Below are positions 1-13,019 of a stretch of 64,000 nucleotides of DNA, piece by piece (position 1 is the stretch's first letter; every line of letters starts with the position of its first letter). Location of the stretch: NCBI GenBank assembly GCA_033239525.1, contig BSYO01000022.1:13774923-13838922 (forward strand), given 5' to 3'. A model generated the notes under the pieces. That model was given only the letters and a program-made list of their open reading frames with translations. It searched no databases and was not told the DNA's origin. Source of the stretch: Nepenthes gracilis (Eukaryota > Streptophyta > Magnoliopsida > Caryophyllales > Nepenthaceae). The translations under genes were made by a program, and so were the position numbers.

Positions 1-219
1 TTATATTAACTTAATAAATCATAATTATCATAATTTAGAATTTGAATCTTATTTACGGATTAATCTTTCAAGGTTTACAACACCGGTTTCCGATTTTGCC
101 TATTTCGGATCTTTGGACTTTTGAATCTAATTTCTTCCATGTTTTTTGATCTCAATTTATTTATATGAATTTAATTATTCCTAATTATCATATTTTAAAA
201 ACCGGTACGTTACCTCCAG
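1..219. other. AT-rich DNA, nothing recognised
   Basis: AT-rich sequence upstream of the first recognisable gypsy coding remnant. I see no open frame or repeat boundary. It may be decayed internal sequence of the same element. Confidence 0.4.
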
Positions 220-1800
220 CATTAGTCGTGGGAGGAAAAAGTCGTTGCTGATGCCTTAAGTAGATAGTCTTCTGGATTAATTGCTCATTTGATGATCAAG
301 GAGTGGGAGATACTAGATAAAATTAAGAGTTGCACAATAGTTACACTCCCAAGGGTGGAGGATGATGCCATTTTATCTCCAAGTGCAGCCGGAGATTTTG
401 GAAAAAGTTAGGGAGAATCATATGAGCGACTTGTATTTGATAGAGATACGGGTGATCTAGATAGTGAGTTGCGAGCAAATTTTTGGATTCAGTCTGATGG
501 AATCCTTTGTGTTTGAGATTGGATTTGTATGCCAAATATTAAAGAGTCAAAGGAGAAAATTCTGAATGAAACTCATAGATCGAGGTACTCGATTCTTCCT
601 GGCATGAATAAGATGTATCAGAACATGAATAAGACTTTCTGGTGATGAAATATGAAGCATGAGATTGTAACTTATGTGGTTAGGTGTATTGTGTGTCAAC
701 ATGTGAAAATAGAGCACAAGAAGCCTCTAGAATAGTAAAGTGGGAGCATATAATGATAGATTTTGTCTCTAGATTACTTAGGACATCAAAGAATATGGAT
801 GCCATTTTGGTGATCATGGACAAATTGATGAATTCTGCTCATTTCCTACTGATTCGGATGACGTATTCAAGAAATAAGTCGGTTCATCTATACATCAATG
901 AGATCATGATGATGTATGATATTTTAACTTCGATTGTGTTTGATTGAGATCTGAGATTCATGTTAACATTTTGGGAAAGCCTGCATAAAGAATTGGGTAC
1001 CAAGCTTCAACTCAGTTCAGCATTTCATCCATAGATGGACGGTCAATCCGAAAGAACTATCCAGATTTTGAAAGATATATTGAGAGCGTCAGTTTTGAAA
1101 ATGAGTGGCTCTTGGGACAATTATTTACTACTTGAGTTCACATATAATAACAACTATCAGTCTAATATAGGGATAACTCCATTCAAAGTTTTGTATGGTC
1201 GGATATGCAGGTCTCCTATTAATTGGGAAGAGATTGGTGATTGTAGATTGTGGAGCCTTGACATTATTCAAGATGCTTCTGAAAAGATTAGAATTATTAG
1301 AGGTTGGTTGATCAATACTCAGAATTGTCAGAAGAGCTACGCGAATAGGAAGAGATTAGACTTGGAGTTAGATGTGGGCAACCAAATGTTTCTAGAGGAG
1401 TCTCCGAGGAAGCGAATTTTGAGATTTGGTGTAAATGAAAAATTGAAGTCAAGGTTCAACAAGCCTTTTGAGATTTTGGAGCGGATGGGAGAGATGGCTT
1501 ATAGATTGGCTTTGCCATTAAGTTTGGCGGGTTATCATGATATCTTTCATGTTTCGATGTTGAGAAAATATGTGTATGATCCTTCTTATTTGATCGCATT
1601 TGAGCAATTAGAGATCAATGAGAATTTGTTACATATTGAAAACCTCATTTAAATTTTGGATTGGAAAGATTAGGTGCTGAAGAATAAGGTAATTTCATTG
1701 GTCAATGTGTTGTAGAGAAATAATTCAGTTGAGGAGGTGACTTGGGAGCATGGAGATGAAGCCTGAGAGAGATTCCCATATTTATTTGAGGATTGAGATA
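220..1800 (+). pseudogene. Tekay-type Ty3/gypsy pol remnant: RNase H end, integrase, chromodomain
   Basis: The 3' part of a Ty3/gypsy polyprotein. Near 240-270 the sequence reads as the end of RNase H (VADALSR-like). 684-947 encodes part of the integrase catalytic core (WEHIMIDFVSRLLRTSKNMD). 1035-1652 continues from MDGQSERTIQIL through the core end and the C-terminal domain (FHVSMLRKYVYDPSYL). 1653-1790 reads as a chromodomain-like tail (VEEVTWEH), the mark of chromoviruses such as Tekay. Stops and frameshifts break the frame throughout. A TAG at 1032-1034 stands where HPQ-DGQ normally has CAG. The polypurine tract and LTR follow directly. The element is dead, and its 5' part is decayed or outside the window. 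Confidence 0.85.
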
Positions 1801-1826
1801 TATAAATTTTAATGATGAAATTTTTT

Positions 1827-1840
1827 CAAGGAGAGGAGAA
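1827..1840 (+). other. polypurine tract
   Basis: A purine run (CAAGGAGAGGAGAA) directly abuts the TG of the downstream LTR. This is where plus-strand synthesis primes in LTR retrotransposons. Confidence 0.65.
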
Positions 1841-3960
1841 TGTAACATCTTAAATTCTCATTTGGATTATTTTAAATATTAATCATAATTTTGAATAAAT
1901 TAGATGTGATAAAAATTAATAATAATATTGTAAAATTTTGAAGAAAATTAGATTAATTGGTTGCTGTCAAGGCATACCAATGAGTGCTAGTTAAATAAGG
2001 AAAAAAAAGAAATGAAAAGGAGAGGTGTGCAGCAAAAGCTAGGGAAAAAGCAGAGAAGAAAGAAAAGGAAAAATAAGGAAAGAGAAAAAGAAAAAGGAAA
2101 AGAGAAGAAGAAAGAAAGAAAGAGAGAAAAGGGAGGCGGCACACAAAGCAACAGAGGAAGGAGAAGAGAGGAGGGGAGAGTGGCATGCTCAAGGGGAAGA
2201 GGAGAGGAGAAGAAAAGCGCTCAAAGGAGAAGGCTGCATGGAAAGAAGGAAAAGGTGCACACAAAGAGGAGAGAGAAATGCATGATGTAAGTACCTCGGA
2301 GCATCCTTTCTTTCAATCTATTGGGTAAAGGTCGAGGCAAATATTGTTTAGCCCTAATATTTTTCTATTTCACCATCCGATGTGTTTTGGTTACTGTTTG
2401 GTGATTTTACTAATATGTGTGTTATTTTTATACACATAATTTATTTATTATATACACGCAGGTATGATTTATCGATCAATTTAGGAATTTTTAGTTCAAA
2501 CTTTGTAATTTTGGAGGATTTTATTATTTTATAAAAGCCTATAAAATGTTTGATATTGTATATTTTTTTATTAGTACATATGTAAGGAAATGAGTATGGA
2601 ACTCATATTAGGCTGTGCTTTTTAAATGCATGTGTTGGGGTTGTAATCACTACCTTTAAATTTGTTATTGGATATTCTGGCCAGCTATCAATGAGGATAT
2701 TTATTATTGAAAATTTCTTTTTACCAGCAAAAAAAAGGCTTTATTTGTAGTAACTTATCTCTTTGGATATTTAATTAGAATTTATATATATTTGAACGTC
2801 CTAATATATTTGACAAATTTAAGAATTACACCTAAAATTACTGGTAGCAAAACATAGTAGGTAACTTTACTTTGGGAGACAAAGTACATAACTAACCTAA
2901 CATATTGGCCTAAACTACATTTGATTTGAATTAAAGTTAGTGGAAGTATGTATAATATTTTCTCAACTTAATCTTTAAATAATCGGAATATAGAATGGTA
3001 CATATTTTATATTTTCGTATGGATTTGGTATTTGAAGTTTGATTTGGATTTAAATTTGATATTCGTCGATTTTACCTACAAATAGATTTTAGTATGTCTA
3101 ATACATTTGATTTTACTTGTATGTTTTGATCCAAGCTTTGGACTATCTGTTTATGGTGTTGATACGGTTTCTATGCATGTGATTAAATCATCTGATTATT
3201 GGATTCTACCCCAAATCACGATTTGATCGAACATTAGATTGCACACCTGCTTATCTAAATCTATATTCAGATCATTTTCGTTATATACATATATATATAC
3301 AAATGTCCTATGATTACTATTTTTCTGATTGGATATTTATTTTGAATTTGACCTACAATTTGAATATGAGACTACCATTAAATTTTGATATTGGATTCTG
3401 TCTTGGATTTGATGATTAGATTTTGACATTAACGATTTAGATTTATATCTGTCATCTGATTTGACATTTGTTTTGAACCCCTCCCTCTGGCTTATCAGAC
3501 ATATTTGTTTCATATATGGTACTTGTTGAGTTTTAAATTCACGTTTTATATTTTTGTTCATACGAGTAGAGGGATTGGACCATATAGCATGAATTGATTA
3601 AAGTCCAGCAGAGCGTTGCTCATTTTGGTAAGTTTTGTATTTGTTTAGATATAGCTAGCGTTTAGTGTATCATTATCGTTATAGATTGGATTTTATTTTG
3701 AACTGTTTGTGGATATTGTAGTTTGTCGAATTTATACCTTTGGATGGTATATGAAATGTTGTTGTGTTTATTTCATTATGTGCATGAACTATTACTATTG
3801 TTTGGTTATTCCTTTATAACTGTCAGAGCAAGTCATGTTTGTTTTATTCGAATGATTGTCTGATGAGGTATTGTACATAATATATTTGGGTCTCATGTAT
3901 ATTTGATCATCACACTAGGCTTGAGATTTATTTAATTATTATTTAAAATTTAATTATTTA
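1841..3960 (+). repeat. 3' LTR of the Tekay-type element (end not firm)
   Basis: Starts TGTAACATC immediately after the polypurine tract. A purine-rich block at 2000-2290 and a tail around 3830-3900 (GGTATTG-type context after GATTGTCTGATGAGG) both have diverged counterparts in the LTR at 48491-49475/62824-63480. The two are therefore old members of one LTR family. No clean CA end or target duplication was found, so the right boundary is approximate. Confidence 0.55.
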
Positions 3961-5087
3961 TTTAATTAACTTATTTGGTTCGAATTCGTGACAAAGAGAT
4001 TATATAAAAATATTATAATATCAAAGAATATAAAATCTGTAGAACTGCAGTGTAATATATTGTTATTTGACATCTATTCCATATCTAGTGGTTTGAGATC
4101 TATATTTTGTGAATGGATATTTACAGTCATGTGACTATCGCACGGTTTGATATTAAGGGATATTACAAAGAGGAATATTGGATTCAACATATTTAGAGAG
4201 TTGGGGATTCTTTGAGGCTAGTTCCTATATAAAGGGTTGGAGGTTCTTTTAGACTAATTCCTATATTGGGAGTTAGAAATTCTTGTATAAGATTTGGTGG
4301 AGATGGTCGCACATCCGCTATGACAAGGTATTGGAAGACCATATATTCAGTCGATGTCAAACTTTCACATTTCAATTATATCGTGGTAATTATCCAATCG
4401 TTAAGGATGTGAATATGTCACATTTGGTCTACAATAATGAAACAAGGTTTGAGGGGATTATTTGATATCTCATATTATTAAGATCTCTATTGATATAGGT
4501 TTGATGAAACCTATATTAATATTGAAATCAAAATTCAGTGAAATGCATGTTATATTCGTGATACTTGGATTTAGTGGACCAATTGATTTGGTACTTTTTT
4601 TATATGCTTTGAGTCATAATTATAATGAATTGTAAAGTCTTAAATGAACATTATTGCCGAGTTTTATTTTATTATTGTTAGTTTGGTATATCTTAATATT
4701 ATTTAACTAAGATGATTATTGATTATTATATGTTGTTGACTACTATAACTTGTTAAGCATTTAACTTACCATTATTTTTCTTGGCTCTAAATTAGTGTTA
4801 AGCGGATAGAGCTAACTAATGATTAGTTTTAGCTGGGTTGCTTGCATAAGAAAGATATCAGAACTTAGATATCTTATGTTAAAGTTAATAATTATTCACT
4901 CTTATAGACATTGTTAGTTTTTAAGATATTATTCTCGAGGATTACATCCCCATTATTTATAGTAATATATAATGAATTTTATCATTCTACTAATATTTTT
5001 TGCGAGGAGGATTTATGATTATCGTTGATATATCATTTTTAAAATTATTTGTTATGATTATTCATATAATTTTTAAGAGTTAGTATG
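3961..5087. other. AT-rich LTR-like DNA, no gene
   Basis: No convincing coding frame. Stretches at 4060-4170 and around 4415 resemble 7490-7610 and around 7720, for example CATATCTAGT..., GGGATATTA and TTTGGTC with similar spacing. This is probably two diverged copies of one repeat, likely decayed LTR sequence. Confidence 0.35.
4198..4289 (+). repeat. short tandem repeat, about 36-bp unit, 2.5 copies
   Basis: Units at 4198-4234, 4235-4270 and a partial at 4271-4289 share the pattern GAGTTGG..ATTCTT..AGGCTAGTTCCTATAT with substitutions. Confidence 0.7.
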
Positions 5088-8000
5088 TAATAGCCTATTG
5101 TTTTGGACTTTGATCAACCAAACTCCTGATTGAGTCATGACATTAATTATGAAAATAATAATAAAGATATAATTCTATAAAGATAATAAATCACAAGAAA
5201 GGATGAATTATCTTTATGAAGATGCTAGACTAGTTGCATTCAAGAAGTCACCCAGAGGATAATTTGGTAATTTCTTCGATAGTAATAGATGATATTTTTA
5301 GTGCATCATATTATTAATTAGAATTCATTAAGAATATGTAAAATATATTTTAATGTGATTGTAAGTTGAAAACTAATTAAATTAAAATGTCAAAATATAA
5401 AAATTGATAAAGGAAAATCCTAGAAATCCAAAAACCCTAAATTTGACCCAGTTTACTTCCATAGAGTTATGGCTCTTCTACCTCATGATCCGGTCACAAC
5501 TCACAAGTGTTTTTGATTGTAAAACAAAGTCCGAAAGATGGAAATTTGGCCACAATTCTCTCCTTTGATTCACTCCCTTCAATTTGAAAATAAAAAACCC
5601 TAATTGTTTCCTTAATTTCCCTTGTGTTTTAATTGAGTTGGCCACTGCACTCCCTTAAAAAAAAGAAAGAACTTAATTTCCCTTATTTCGGCTGTTGTTT
5701 GGAAAGAAGAAAAGGAGGAGAGTTGGATGCCCCATTCCTCCATTGATCCAAGTGAAGGAAGAAAATTAAAAAGAGAACAAACAGTGAAAACACAACTGAA
5801 ACCACCCCTTGCCTCCTTCATCTCCCTTTTGTGTCGTGCCAGTTTGGAGACTCCTTTTCAGCTATTTTTTGGAAAGAAGAAAAGGAGGAGAGTTGGAGAC
5901 CCATTTCTCTATTGATCCAAGTAAGCCAAAAAGTCAAAAAGACAGAACAAATAGTGAAAACACAACTGAAACCCCTTGCCTCCCTCATCTCCCTTTTTTG
6001 TGTCGTGCCAGTTTGGAGTCCAAGGAGTCTCCATCCACATGTAAAAGGTGAAGGAAATGATGTGCTTGTGAAAGTCTCGAAGGTTGTTTGTGCTTAATTT
6101 GGCTATTTAAAGAAGAAAAATTAATGTAAGTGAAAAGTCCATTATTCATTAGCGCTCTCATTATTTCTTCTATAAGGGTTTGTTTCTACTGATTTGGGTA
6201 GTTTCTAATATATTAAAGTGGATATCTTGCATCCATTTTGGCCCTATGAAGAAAATTTGATTAGATGTATAAAAATAATGTTTTTATATTTTATCTCTTC
6301 TTTCACATCCAAGTTTTGTCTTTTATGTATTCTGACATAAAAATTGATAACTTTTTCTCATCTTATTGACTATGGCATGCCATTGTTCTGGTGGTTGGCC
6401 GAGTAGCTCTTAGTCCACCTTTACAGATTTGTAAGTCTAGGGTGGAAAAGAATAATATTTAGTGAGATATTTCAAACACGATTTATATTTATCATGAAAG
6501 CGGGAGAAGGATATGCTAAAGTCATGGCATATGCATAATATGAGGAACATATGGCCATGACTTGAGGTGGGCTTTAATAGTAAAGTTGACAACTTTATAT
6601 ACTTATATTTTAATACGTGGTGAAACTCCTTATGTTTACTAATATGTTTTAATATGTGGCTTTGGTTTGGTATTAAGGGTAAGTTGGCTGTGACGTGAAC
6701 ATACGAATAAGTAAATTAATATATTATTTTGAAAATCTATAAAGTAATGTAATCAAGATATCAATGTTTTCTAATAGCTTGTATGGTTGGTGTTAGTGGT
6801 TGGTATGAAAAAGAAAGCAAAATTCCCATGGCCGTGGCCTTAGAGCCATGTGTAGGTGGAATGATAATTTTGATCGTGTACCCAGGGGAATGATTTTAAT
6901 GAACATATATACATATATATTTAATTTATGATATGTTTACAATTTTAAATTGTTTCCATATTAATTTTACAATGCATGGTAATTTGATATCCTAGAAAAG
7001 ATATAGATTTGATAAGTATATCATACTATGATGATTACACTCTTAGGGTTGAATAGAAGATTACATATATGATAATTATGGTTATAAAATAAATTAGGTG
7101 AAAATTCAAGGAATTTTCATAGTTTGACTTAGAAAAATAAGAAGTTGGAAGAGAATGTTTGGTGATTACTTAGTAACCGTGTGGTATGGATAAGACTAGG
7201 AAAAATTTTAATTCATTAGTAGATCTTTACTCTATATGATTGACTAAGGATGAGTGGAAAAGAGTATCTTAAGGGTAGACTTAGTAGATAAACAATTTTA
7301 TAACCTGAATAAGAAGTGATTATATTGAAAACTTAAGTATTTATATTATTCCTCAATATTAATGATTTCCTTCGTGTTCTTTTCGAATCAAGTATATTTT
7401 TGGCATTCTATGATTATATAAATGAGAACATATAAAAATATTAAGATAAATAAATGAACGGGAGTTTGATGTTTTAGTAGTTTACACTTTTTCGATACAT
7501 ATTTCATATCTAGTAGTAGAAGTTGATTGATTTTTAAAATGGAATACTTATAATCTTGTAATCATCGTAGGTGATGATATCAATGATATCGTTGGAAGGG
7601 ATATTATAGATGGTATAACTATACTATGAATATTGTCTCTAAGAGTATTGTAGGGGTGTTGAGAATATTATGAATATCGGGTAATTTCATGATACTTACC
7701 TAACTATTGAAGGCATAGACATACAGCCTTTGGTCATAAGGTAGAATAAGATCCACAAAAAATTTTAATACCTCGTATATTTATAATCTTATTTTGAGTT
7801 AGTGTTTTCAAAAATCTAAATGATGACATTAGTATCATTGATATTTTTACACTTTGATTCATTAATTTGGATTCATTAGAATTCAGTAGATGTCATTTGA
7901 GATAATAAGATTATTCATTTAGTTAATATTCAGAATATTATTTACTAGTATCATTTCTTAGGTTTAACATTGTTAATATTCGGATTCAATGAAATCTATA

Positions 8001-8700
8001 TTGTTCATGTTGCTATTCAAATTCGACAAAATTTCTATGATATTTATGATATTCAGTTGTTCTTATAACTCTTGGGTTGTTGTTATAACATGGCATTAAC
8101 TATCGAATAGTGCTTGGCATATAATATACTATTATTGATTTTTATACATTTGATATTATAATCTTATAATCTTACCTATATTATGATATTTTTATTTTAT
8201 TTAATTGTTAGTATTTGGCTTACTCTTATATTTTTTTGACTACAGGTTAAAGATCTATCATAGTGTTAACTAAAATTTTTGTAATTGCTATTGGGTATAA
8301 AATAGAGATGATTATGGAGTTAGCAGTCTATAAGTGAGAGTGAAAAAGATTTCTTTTTATTTATAGTCATTTATTTTCTACAAAGTAATTGAATATTTCT
8401 GGTTTGGACTATGTCCCTTAATTTCGGTTGCTATACCCGATGTTTTGTACACTCCCTATGTTTTTGGAAAATAATCCTGATGGATATTTTAACTATGAGT
8501 TCATTTATATTGATGAATGTTTTAATTTTTGATGGATGATTAATATTTTTTATGGTTTGAATTTCTTTGTGTAAGGGTCTACGCTAGGATGGGAGATTCG
8601 AATATGAATGACCACATAGCGAGATGGTTCGAGTCCACGGTCATTGATTGAGCTCGAGTCGCCACACAAGATGTGAAGGAAAAAGAAGGGGAGTATTGTC
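5088..8700. repeat. probable decayed gypsy LTR sequence
   Basis: Begins TGTAATAGCC, like other gypsy LTR starts in the window. It is very AT-rich, has no coding frame of note, and shares diverged blocks with 3960-4990. The part at 8570-8660 (wording such as GATGGTTCGAGTCCACGG) looks like the end of a Tekay-type LTR. Boundaries and identity are inferred. Confidence 0.3.
5687..6020 (+). repeat. tandem duplication, about 170-bp unit, two copies
   Basis: GGAAAGAAGAAAAGGAGGAG at 5701 recurs at 5871. Both copies continue through a GATCCAAGT block, a GTGAAAACACAACTGAAACC block and end in GTGTCGTGCCAGTTTGGAG (to 5849 and 6018). The copies differ by substitutions and small indels. Short open frames here are by-products of the repeat. 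Confidence 0.85.
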
Positions 8701-9837
8701 CTTTAGATAACGTTCTTCATTGATAAAATCTCAACAAATGGAGTACTTCCATAGAAAAGCCTTCCTTCCTCTCTTTTTATCTCAAGCATTCTATTTGCCT
8801 AAATTTTTACTCACTTTAAATATCAGATGATAAATTATGGAGCCAGTCTCATACTTTAAACTCTTTTTTTTTTCTTACGCATAATATTTGAATTATAAAA
8901 TTTAAGAACTCGTTTTGTAATCTATTGAGTTGGAATCTAAATTCATGACACATATTATATTTTGTACCAACAGTTGTCATAAAGCTTTGAAACACTTACT
9001 CTATTACTTATGCTAAATGTTGAATTGATAATCATAAGCAACTAATATCCATTTCTTGGTTTATAAAAGATGTATTGGGATCTATTTGTTTCTATAGTTA
9101 CAATACCTTAATGTGTAGATTATAATCATCTAAATAGTAAATTTATTCAAAATATGATCCATAATATTTTTCCGTTTGATGCATATCTAGAATTAGGACT
9201 GGTTCAAATCTTTATAATGAATTGGAATCTCATGACCTAAGACAAAAATCTATTTCTTGCACATCATTAAGTAATGCCAAGTGATGAAAGGATTCCTTAA
9301 TGGTTCTCTAGAGGGACCCTGCCGATACTCAAGTTTGGATGACTTTTTAGATGAAGGTGCTACTCTGATAAAGTATCATTGGAATGGAAAGTACTTCCTA
9401 GCATTTAAAAGTCGAAAGTGGAGGAATAGGCTTATATGGCCACATGGTTCTTGGTGTGAGATTTAGCACAAATACATTCACGAAGCTAGCATTTTTAGAT
9501 GAGCTCTTAGCACAGGGAAAAAGCAGGCCAAACTAGAAAGATACAATATTCACCTATAGTTGTTAGTTGCTCAACATGCTGTGGAGAGTTGTGCAGGCGT
9601 TGTGGTTCGGTGGGAAACTAAGCATCTTTGGTTTCTATAAAATACTTCTATGATAGGAAATTCTTCTCCTCTAAAAATGAAGACGATGGCTTGCCTCTTG
9701 AATGTGGTTGAACTGGCCAGGATTTTAAGAAGGTTTCTTGATGGTGCTCTAATGGGGAGTTGACTCTTCATATAGGCCTTAGAAGCTTTAAGCATATGTA
9801 TTTTCGATGCAGATTTTTCATAATGGTAGCTAAGCTT
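8701..9837. other. intergenic or decayed repeat DNA, nothing recognised
   Basis: Contains a 61-codon open frame at 9281-9466 with no family I recognise. Otherwise AT-rich with no motifs I can support. Confidence 0.35.
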
Positions 9838-10838
9838 GTTAGGGCCATTTTTATGATTGGTATATTCCGTGACCATATGTAATCTTGTGCTGATATCAGG
9901 TTGTGTTTCATCGAAGTGCTACATCAACATATTTCTGTACCTGTCTGTTCCGACTTTTAGGAATACCGTGATTGATGTGATCTCGCCACGCGCTTGATGT
10001 GAGCTCTCCACCCGCTCGAGCGTAAAATCCCGAAGCCCTGCGCTCACCGTGAGCTCGCCACGAGCTCGAGCGCAAAATTTCAAAATCTCTTGCTCGCTAC
10101 TCGCCTTCTTCTTGCTCGAGCACCGCGGCAATAGGCAAATTTTTTAAAACTGTTTTTCGAGCCCTCTATATATATGCACATTAATTCTTTACCTTAACTT
10201 TTGATTGAGTATTTTAGAACGCCTCTCCTTGAGAAATATTTAGCTTTTTACTTCTCCAATCTTGCTTCAATTGAGAAAACCGATCATTTGCTATTGTACT
10301 TCATGTACTAACAAGTTTTCTCAACACCTTTTCTTTACCGATCAATTATTTCTACCCTTCTACATTTGTTGGTGACGTCGGTACATTGAAGAATGGGACC
10401 TGATCGTGCTCACGACTTCAAGTGGTTCAAAGAAAGAAGATTGACGTGAAAATCGAAAGGTATCCGATTTTATTGCCACGAGCAGATCTAAAGAGTTCCT
10501 TAGTAGGGATCACAAAACGAGAGTAAGTCAATTAGATTAGTGTATCATTACCACCCGATCTGTAAGTTAATTTTCATAGCGCATTTCTTTCCTGACCGTT
10601 GAAACCCAAAAGATTTTTTTTCAATTGCCGTGGATATCGAGTTTTTCCTTCGTCATCAAAAAAATTATCTTTTTATTATTACTTATTATCATATATATTT
10701 TGTATGCTTATTATTATTATTGGCATTTAGAAATAAATATTCATTACGTGTATTGGATATTTAATTTTTTACAACTTCCGCTATTATTACACATTGTCGA
10801 AATATTATTGTATAATTTGGGACGAAAGTCCTTTCTCG
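9838..10838 (+). mobile_element. solo LTR of the Sirevirus-like gag-only family
   Basis: Starts TGTTAGGGCC, followed by the family hallmark TGGTATATTCCGTGACCATATG-like block. Then come CTCGAG-containing GC-rich repeats (about 9980-10080), a TATATATATGC promoter-like site, the GACTTCAAGTGG and TAGGGATCAC blocks, and the end block GGGACGAAAGTCC. This order matches the LTRs at 43522, 46878, 57361 and 60716. No primer site or gag follows, so it looks like a solo LTR left by LTR-LTR recombination. Flanks AAGCT (left) and AAGCC (right) may be a mutated 5-bp target duplication. Confidence 0.75.
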
Positions 10839-11311
10839 AAGCCTTCAAGGCATTTCTTAGTTTCACTTGTGTTTCTCGTTTATAGATTCATTAGGTTTGA
10901 GGGTTTCTAAGAGTTTGAGAGTTTTAGATGGTATGGTAATATTTTTATAGTTCTTTGGAATTGGATCGGATCTTCGCCTCACTTGGTTCTCTTGTTATAA
11001 AGGAGAGTTGAGGGTAATCTTTTAGATGAAGTAATTCTATGATTGGGTTCATGGGGCAGCAGCTCAGCTTTTAGCTTGGGTGGTGGCCACAAGTTCTGAT
11101 TGGGCCATGTAATGTTGTGGCTTCTTTTTATTAGACCTTGGGCTTGGCATAATGCCACCTCTAGCTTGGTCTAGGCTCATTTTCATCCTGTCATCTTTTA
11201 TGGCTACTTTAGTAGTGTTGCACCTGTCCTTATGGTTCAACTCATGTTCTCTGAACATGGGCCTCATTGGTTCTTTGTGCTTCAATCCTTCTAGACTTCA
11301 TGCCAGAACAC
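10839..11311. other. spacer, nothing recognised
   Basis: Short overlapping open frames on both strands but no recognisable protein or repeat. Confidence 0.35.
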
Positions 11312-12167
11312 TATTGGGGTCACTCCCATGTAGAAGTATTATAGGTTTGAGAACTTAGGTTATATCTGAAGACTCATATTGAGGATGAGAACTTTGCGCG
11401 GTTATGATCTGCGGACTTGTTAGCTAAGCAATTGAGGACTTGTGCAGTATAGTTCCGAGGACCTATGAGCAGCACTTGAGTCCGAAGACTTCGATGAAGG
11501 CCCAAGAACTCTGATGATGGTATGAAAGCAGATTTGTTATTTATACGGGAAGGTTGCAGAGATGTCGGCCAATGGATATTTGACCATCAACAAGAGAAGC
11601 TATATAGCCCAAGAGTGCACGTGGATGCCAGCTTAGAAGATTGATTGGGCATGAGAGATTTTTGGAGAATATGCACAATCTCTGCAGAGTGGGTGCCATT
11701 TCTGTAGAGCACAATATTTTGCAGGACAGTTACAGAACTGTTGCAGACCCTTTGCAATGTTGTACGTGCGCCAAGTGGCTGCCTGTAGGCACAACCTCCA
11801 TATTAGTTAGGTAGTTGTTTGGATAGCATGTATATATATGTATAGAGTTCTGTGATATGTAAGGTGTGAGTAAGAAGATTTTGTGCGTGTAAGTTTCTAA
11901 GTGTGAAGATGTGAAGAGAGATCACTGTGGGCGATTTGTATTCTTACTCTTTACTCTCTTCTCCTATGGTTTTTGTAACCGAGAGGATTTATATGACTGT
12001 AAAATTTACATAGTTTAATTTATTTGTGAATTGTGTGTCCCGTAATTTTTTCTTTATTTAAGAAATATTTTTCACGTAAAATACTGGTGTTATTCTTCTC
12101 TCTCTTATTTTCTTCTACTCTGCTGCTTACTCCTATTTGGCCAATTGGACACTATTTTTTCCCAACA
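11312..12167 (+). repeat. 5' LTR of copia element C
   Basis: 856 bp. The first bases are TATTGGGGTCACTCCC, where the 3' LTR has TGTTAGGATCACTCCC. It ends CCCAACA. It aligns with the 3' LTR along its whole length and carries the uninterrupted version of the site where element B inserted (around 11968-11980). Confidence 0.9.
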
Positions 12168-12182
12168 AGGGGTATCAGATAT
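12168..12182 (+). other. primer-binding site of element C
   Basis: AGGGGTATCAGATAT follows the LTR end. It is close to TGGTATCAGAG, the complement of the initiator Met-tRNA 3' end used by most plant copia elements. Confidence 0.7.
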
Positions 12183-12214
12183 ATGGTTCTTTGGCCGGTG
12201 TTAAACTCTATTGA

Positions 12215-12970
12215 ATGCTGTTGATGGAGGTGGAAAGCAAGATAATTTGCTTGAATGACACAAATTATGATACTTGGCATAGTAAGATGTCAAACTTATT
12301 GCTTGTCAAGTCTATACATCTTCTGGTATTTACCACTCAAAAGCTTGAGGTGAAATCGGAAGATGAATGGACGCTAAGGAACATGCAAGTGTGCGGTTAT
12401 ATACGTCAATTTGTAGATGATAATGTGTATAATCACATTAGAAGTGAAACAAATGCAAAGGTATTGTGAGAAAAGTTAAAGAAGTTCTATGCTTCCAAAA
12501 CTGGTAATAATAAAATTTACCACCTGATGAAGTTGATACAGGTTTGATACAAGGATGGTTCATTTGTTTCGGATCGCTTGAACAAATTTCAAGAATGTGT
12601 AAACTGGTTGAGTGGATGGGTATTAAATTTGAGGAAGAAGTGTTAGGTTTGTAGCTCCTAACAACCCTACCTGATTCATGGGAGGTGATGCGAATTACTA
12701 TTGTCAACACAACTCCAAATAGCATCGTGACACTAGAGATGGCCAAAGGAGATTTGCTGAATAAGGAAATGAGACGACGGTCATGGAGGACCTCAACCTC
12801 TCTACACTCTGAGGTACTCATGACTGAGTCACGAGGAAAGAGCAAAGGCCGCGGTCCGAAGTGTGGAGAAAAGGGTCAGAGTAAGTCTCGGTCAATGTTT
12901 TAAAACATGGAGTGTCATTACTATGGGAAGAATGGTCACATTAAAAAGTACTATTATAAGTGAAAGCGTG
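12215..12970 (+). pseudogene. copia gag (element C)
   Basis: Capsid-type Gag remnant. 12215-12469 encodes an N-terminal copia Gag segment (LNDTNYDTWHSKMSNLLL...). Further pieces lie in other frames to 12903. A decayed CCHC knuckle follows at about 12909-12960 (CHYYGKNGHIKKYYY), with the second and fourth metal-binding Cys changed to Tyr. Interrupted by stops and frameshifts. Confidence 0.75.
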
Positions 12971-13019
12971 AGAACGCGGAAAATGAGAAAAGTAAAAAGG
13001 GATGAGGTAAGGAAAAGAT

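Noticed and set aside
2012..2290. 92-codon very basic open frame
   Set aside because: It lies in the purine-rich part of an LTR. Lys/Arg/Glu codons arise from GA-rich DNA.
8600..8660. tRNA/SINE-like B box (GGTTCGAGTCC) near 8630
   Set aside because: No matching A box at the right distance and no poly(A) or tRNA-like fold. It fits the end of a gypsy LTR better.
9281..9466. 61-codon open frame
   Set aside because: No recognisable family, no gene context; probably chance.
11064..11358. overlapping frames on both strands before copia C
   Set aside because: They run across the LTR boundary of element C and have no recognisable product.
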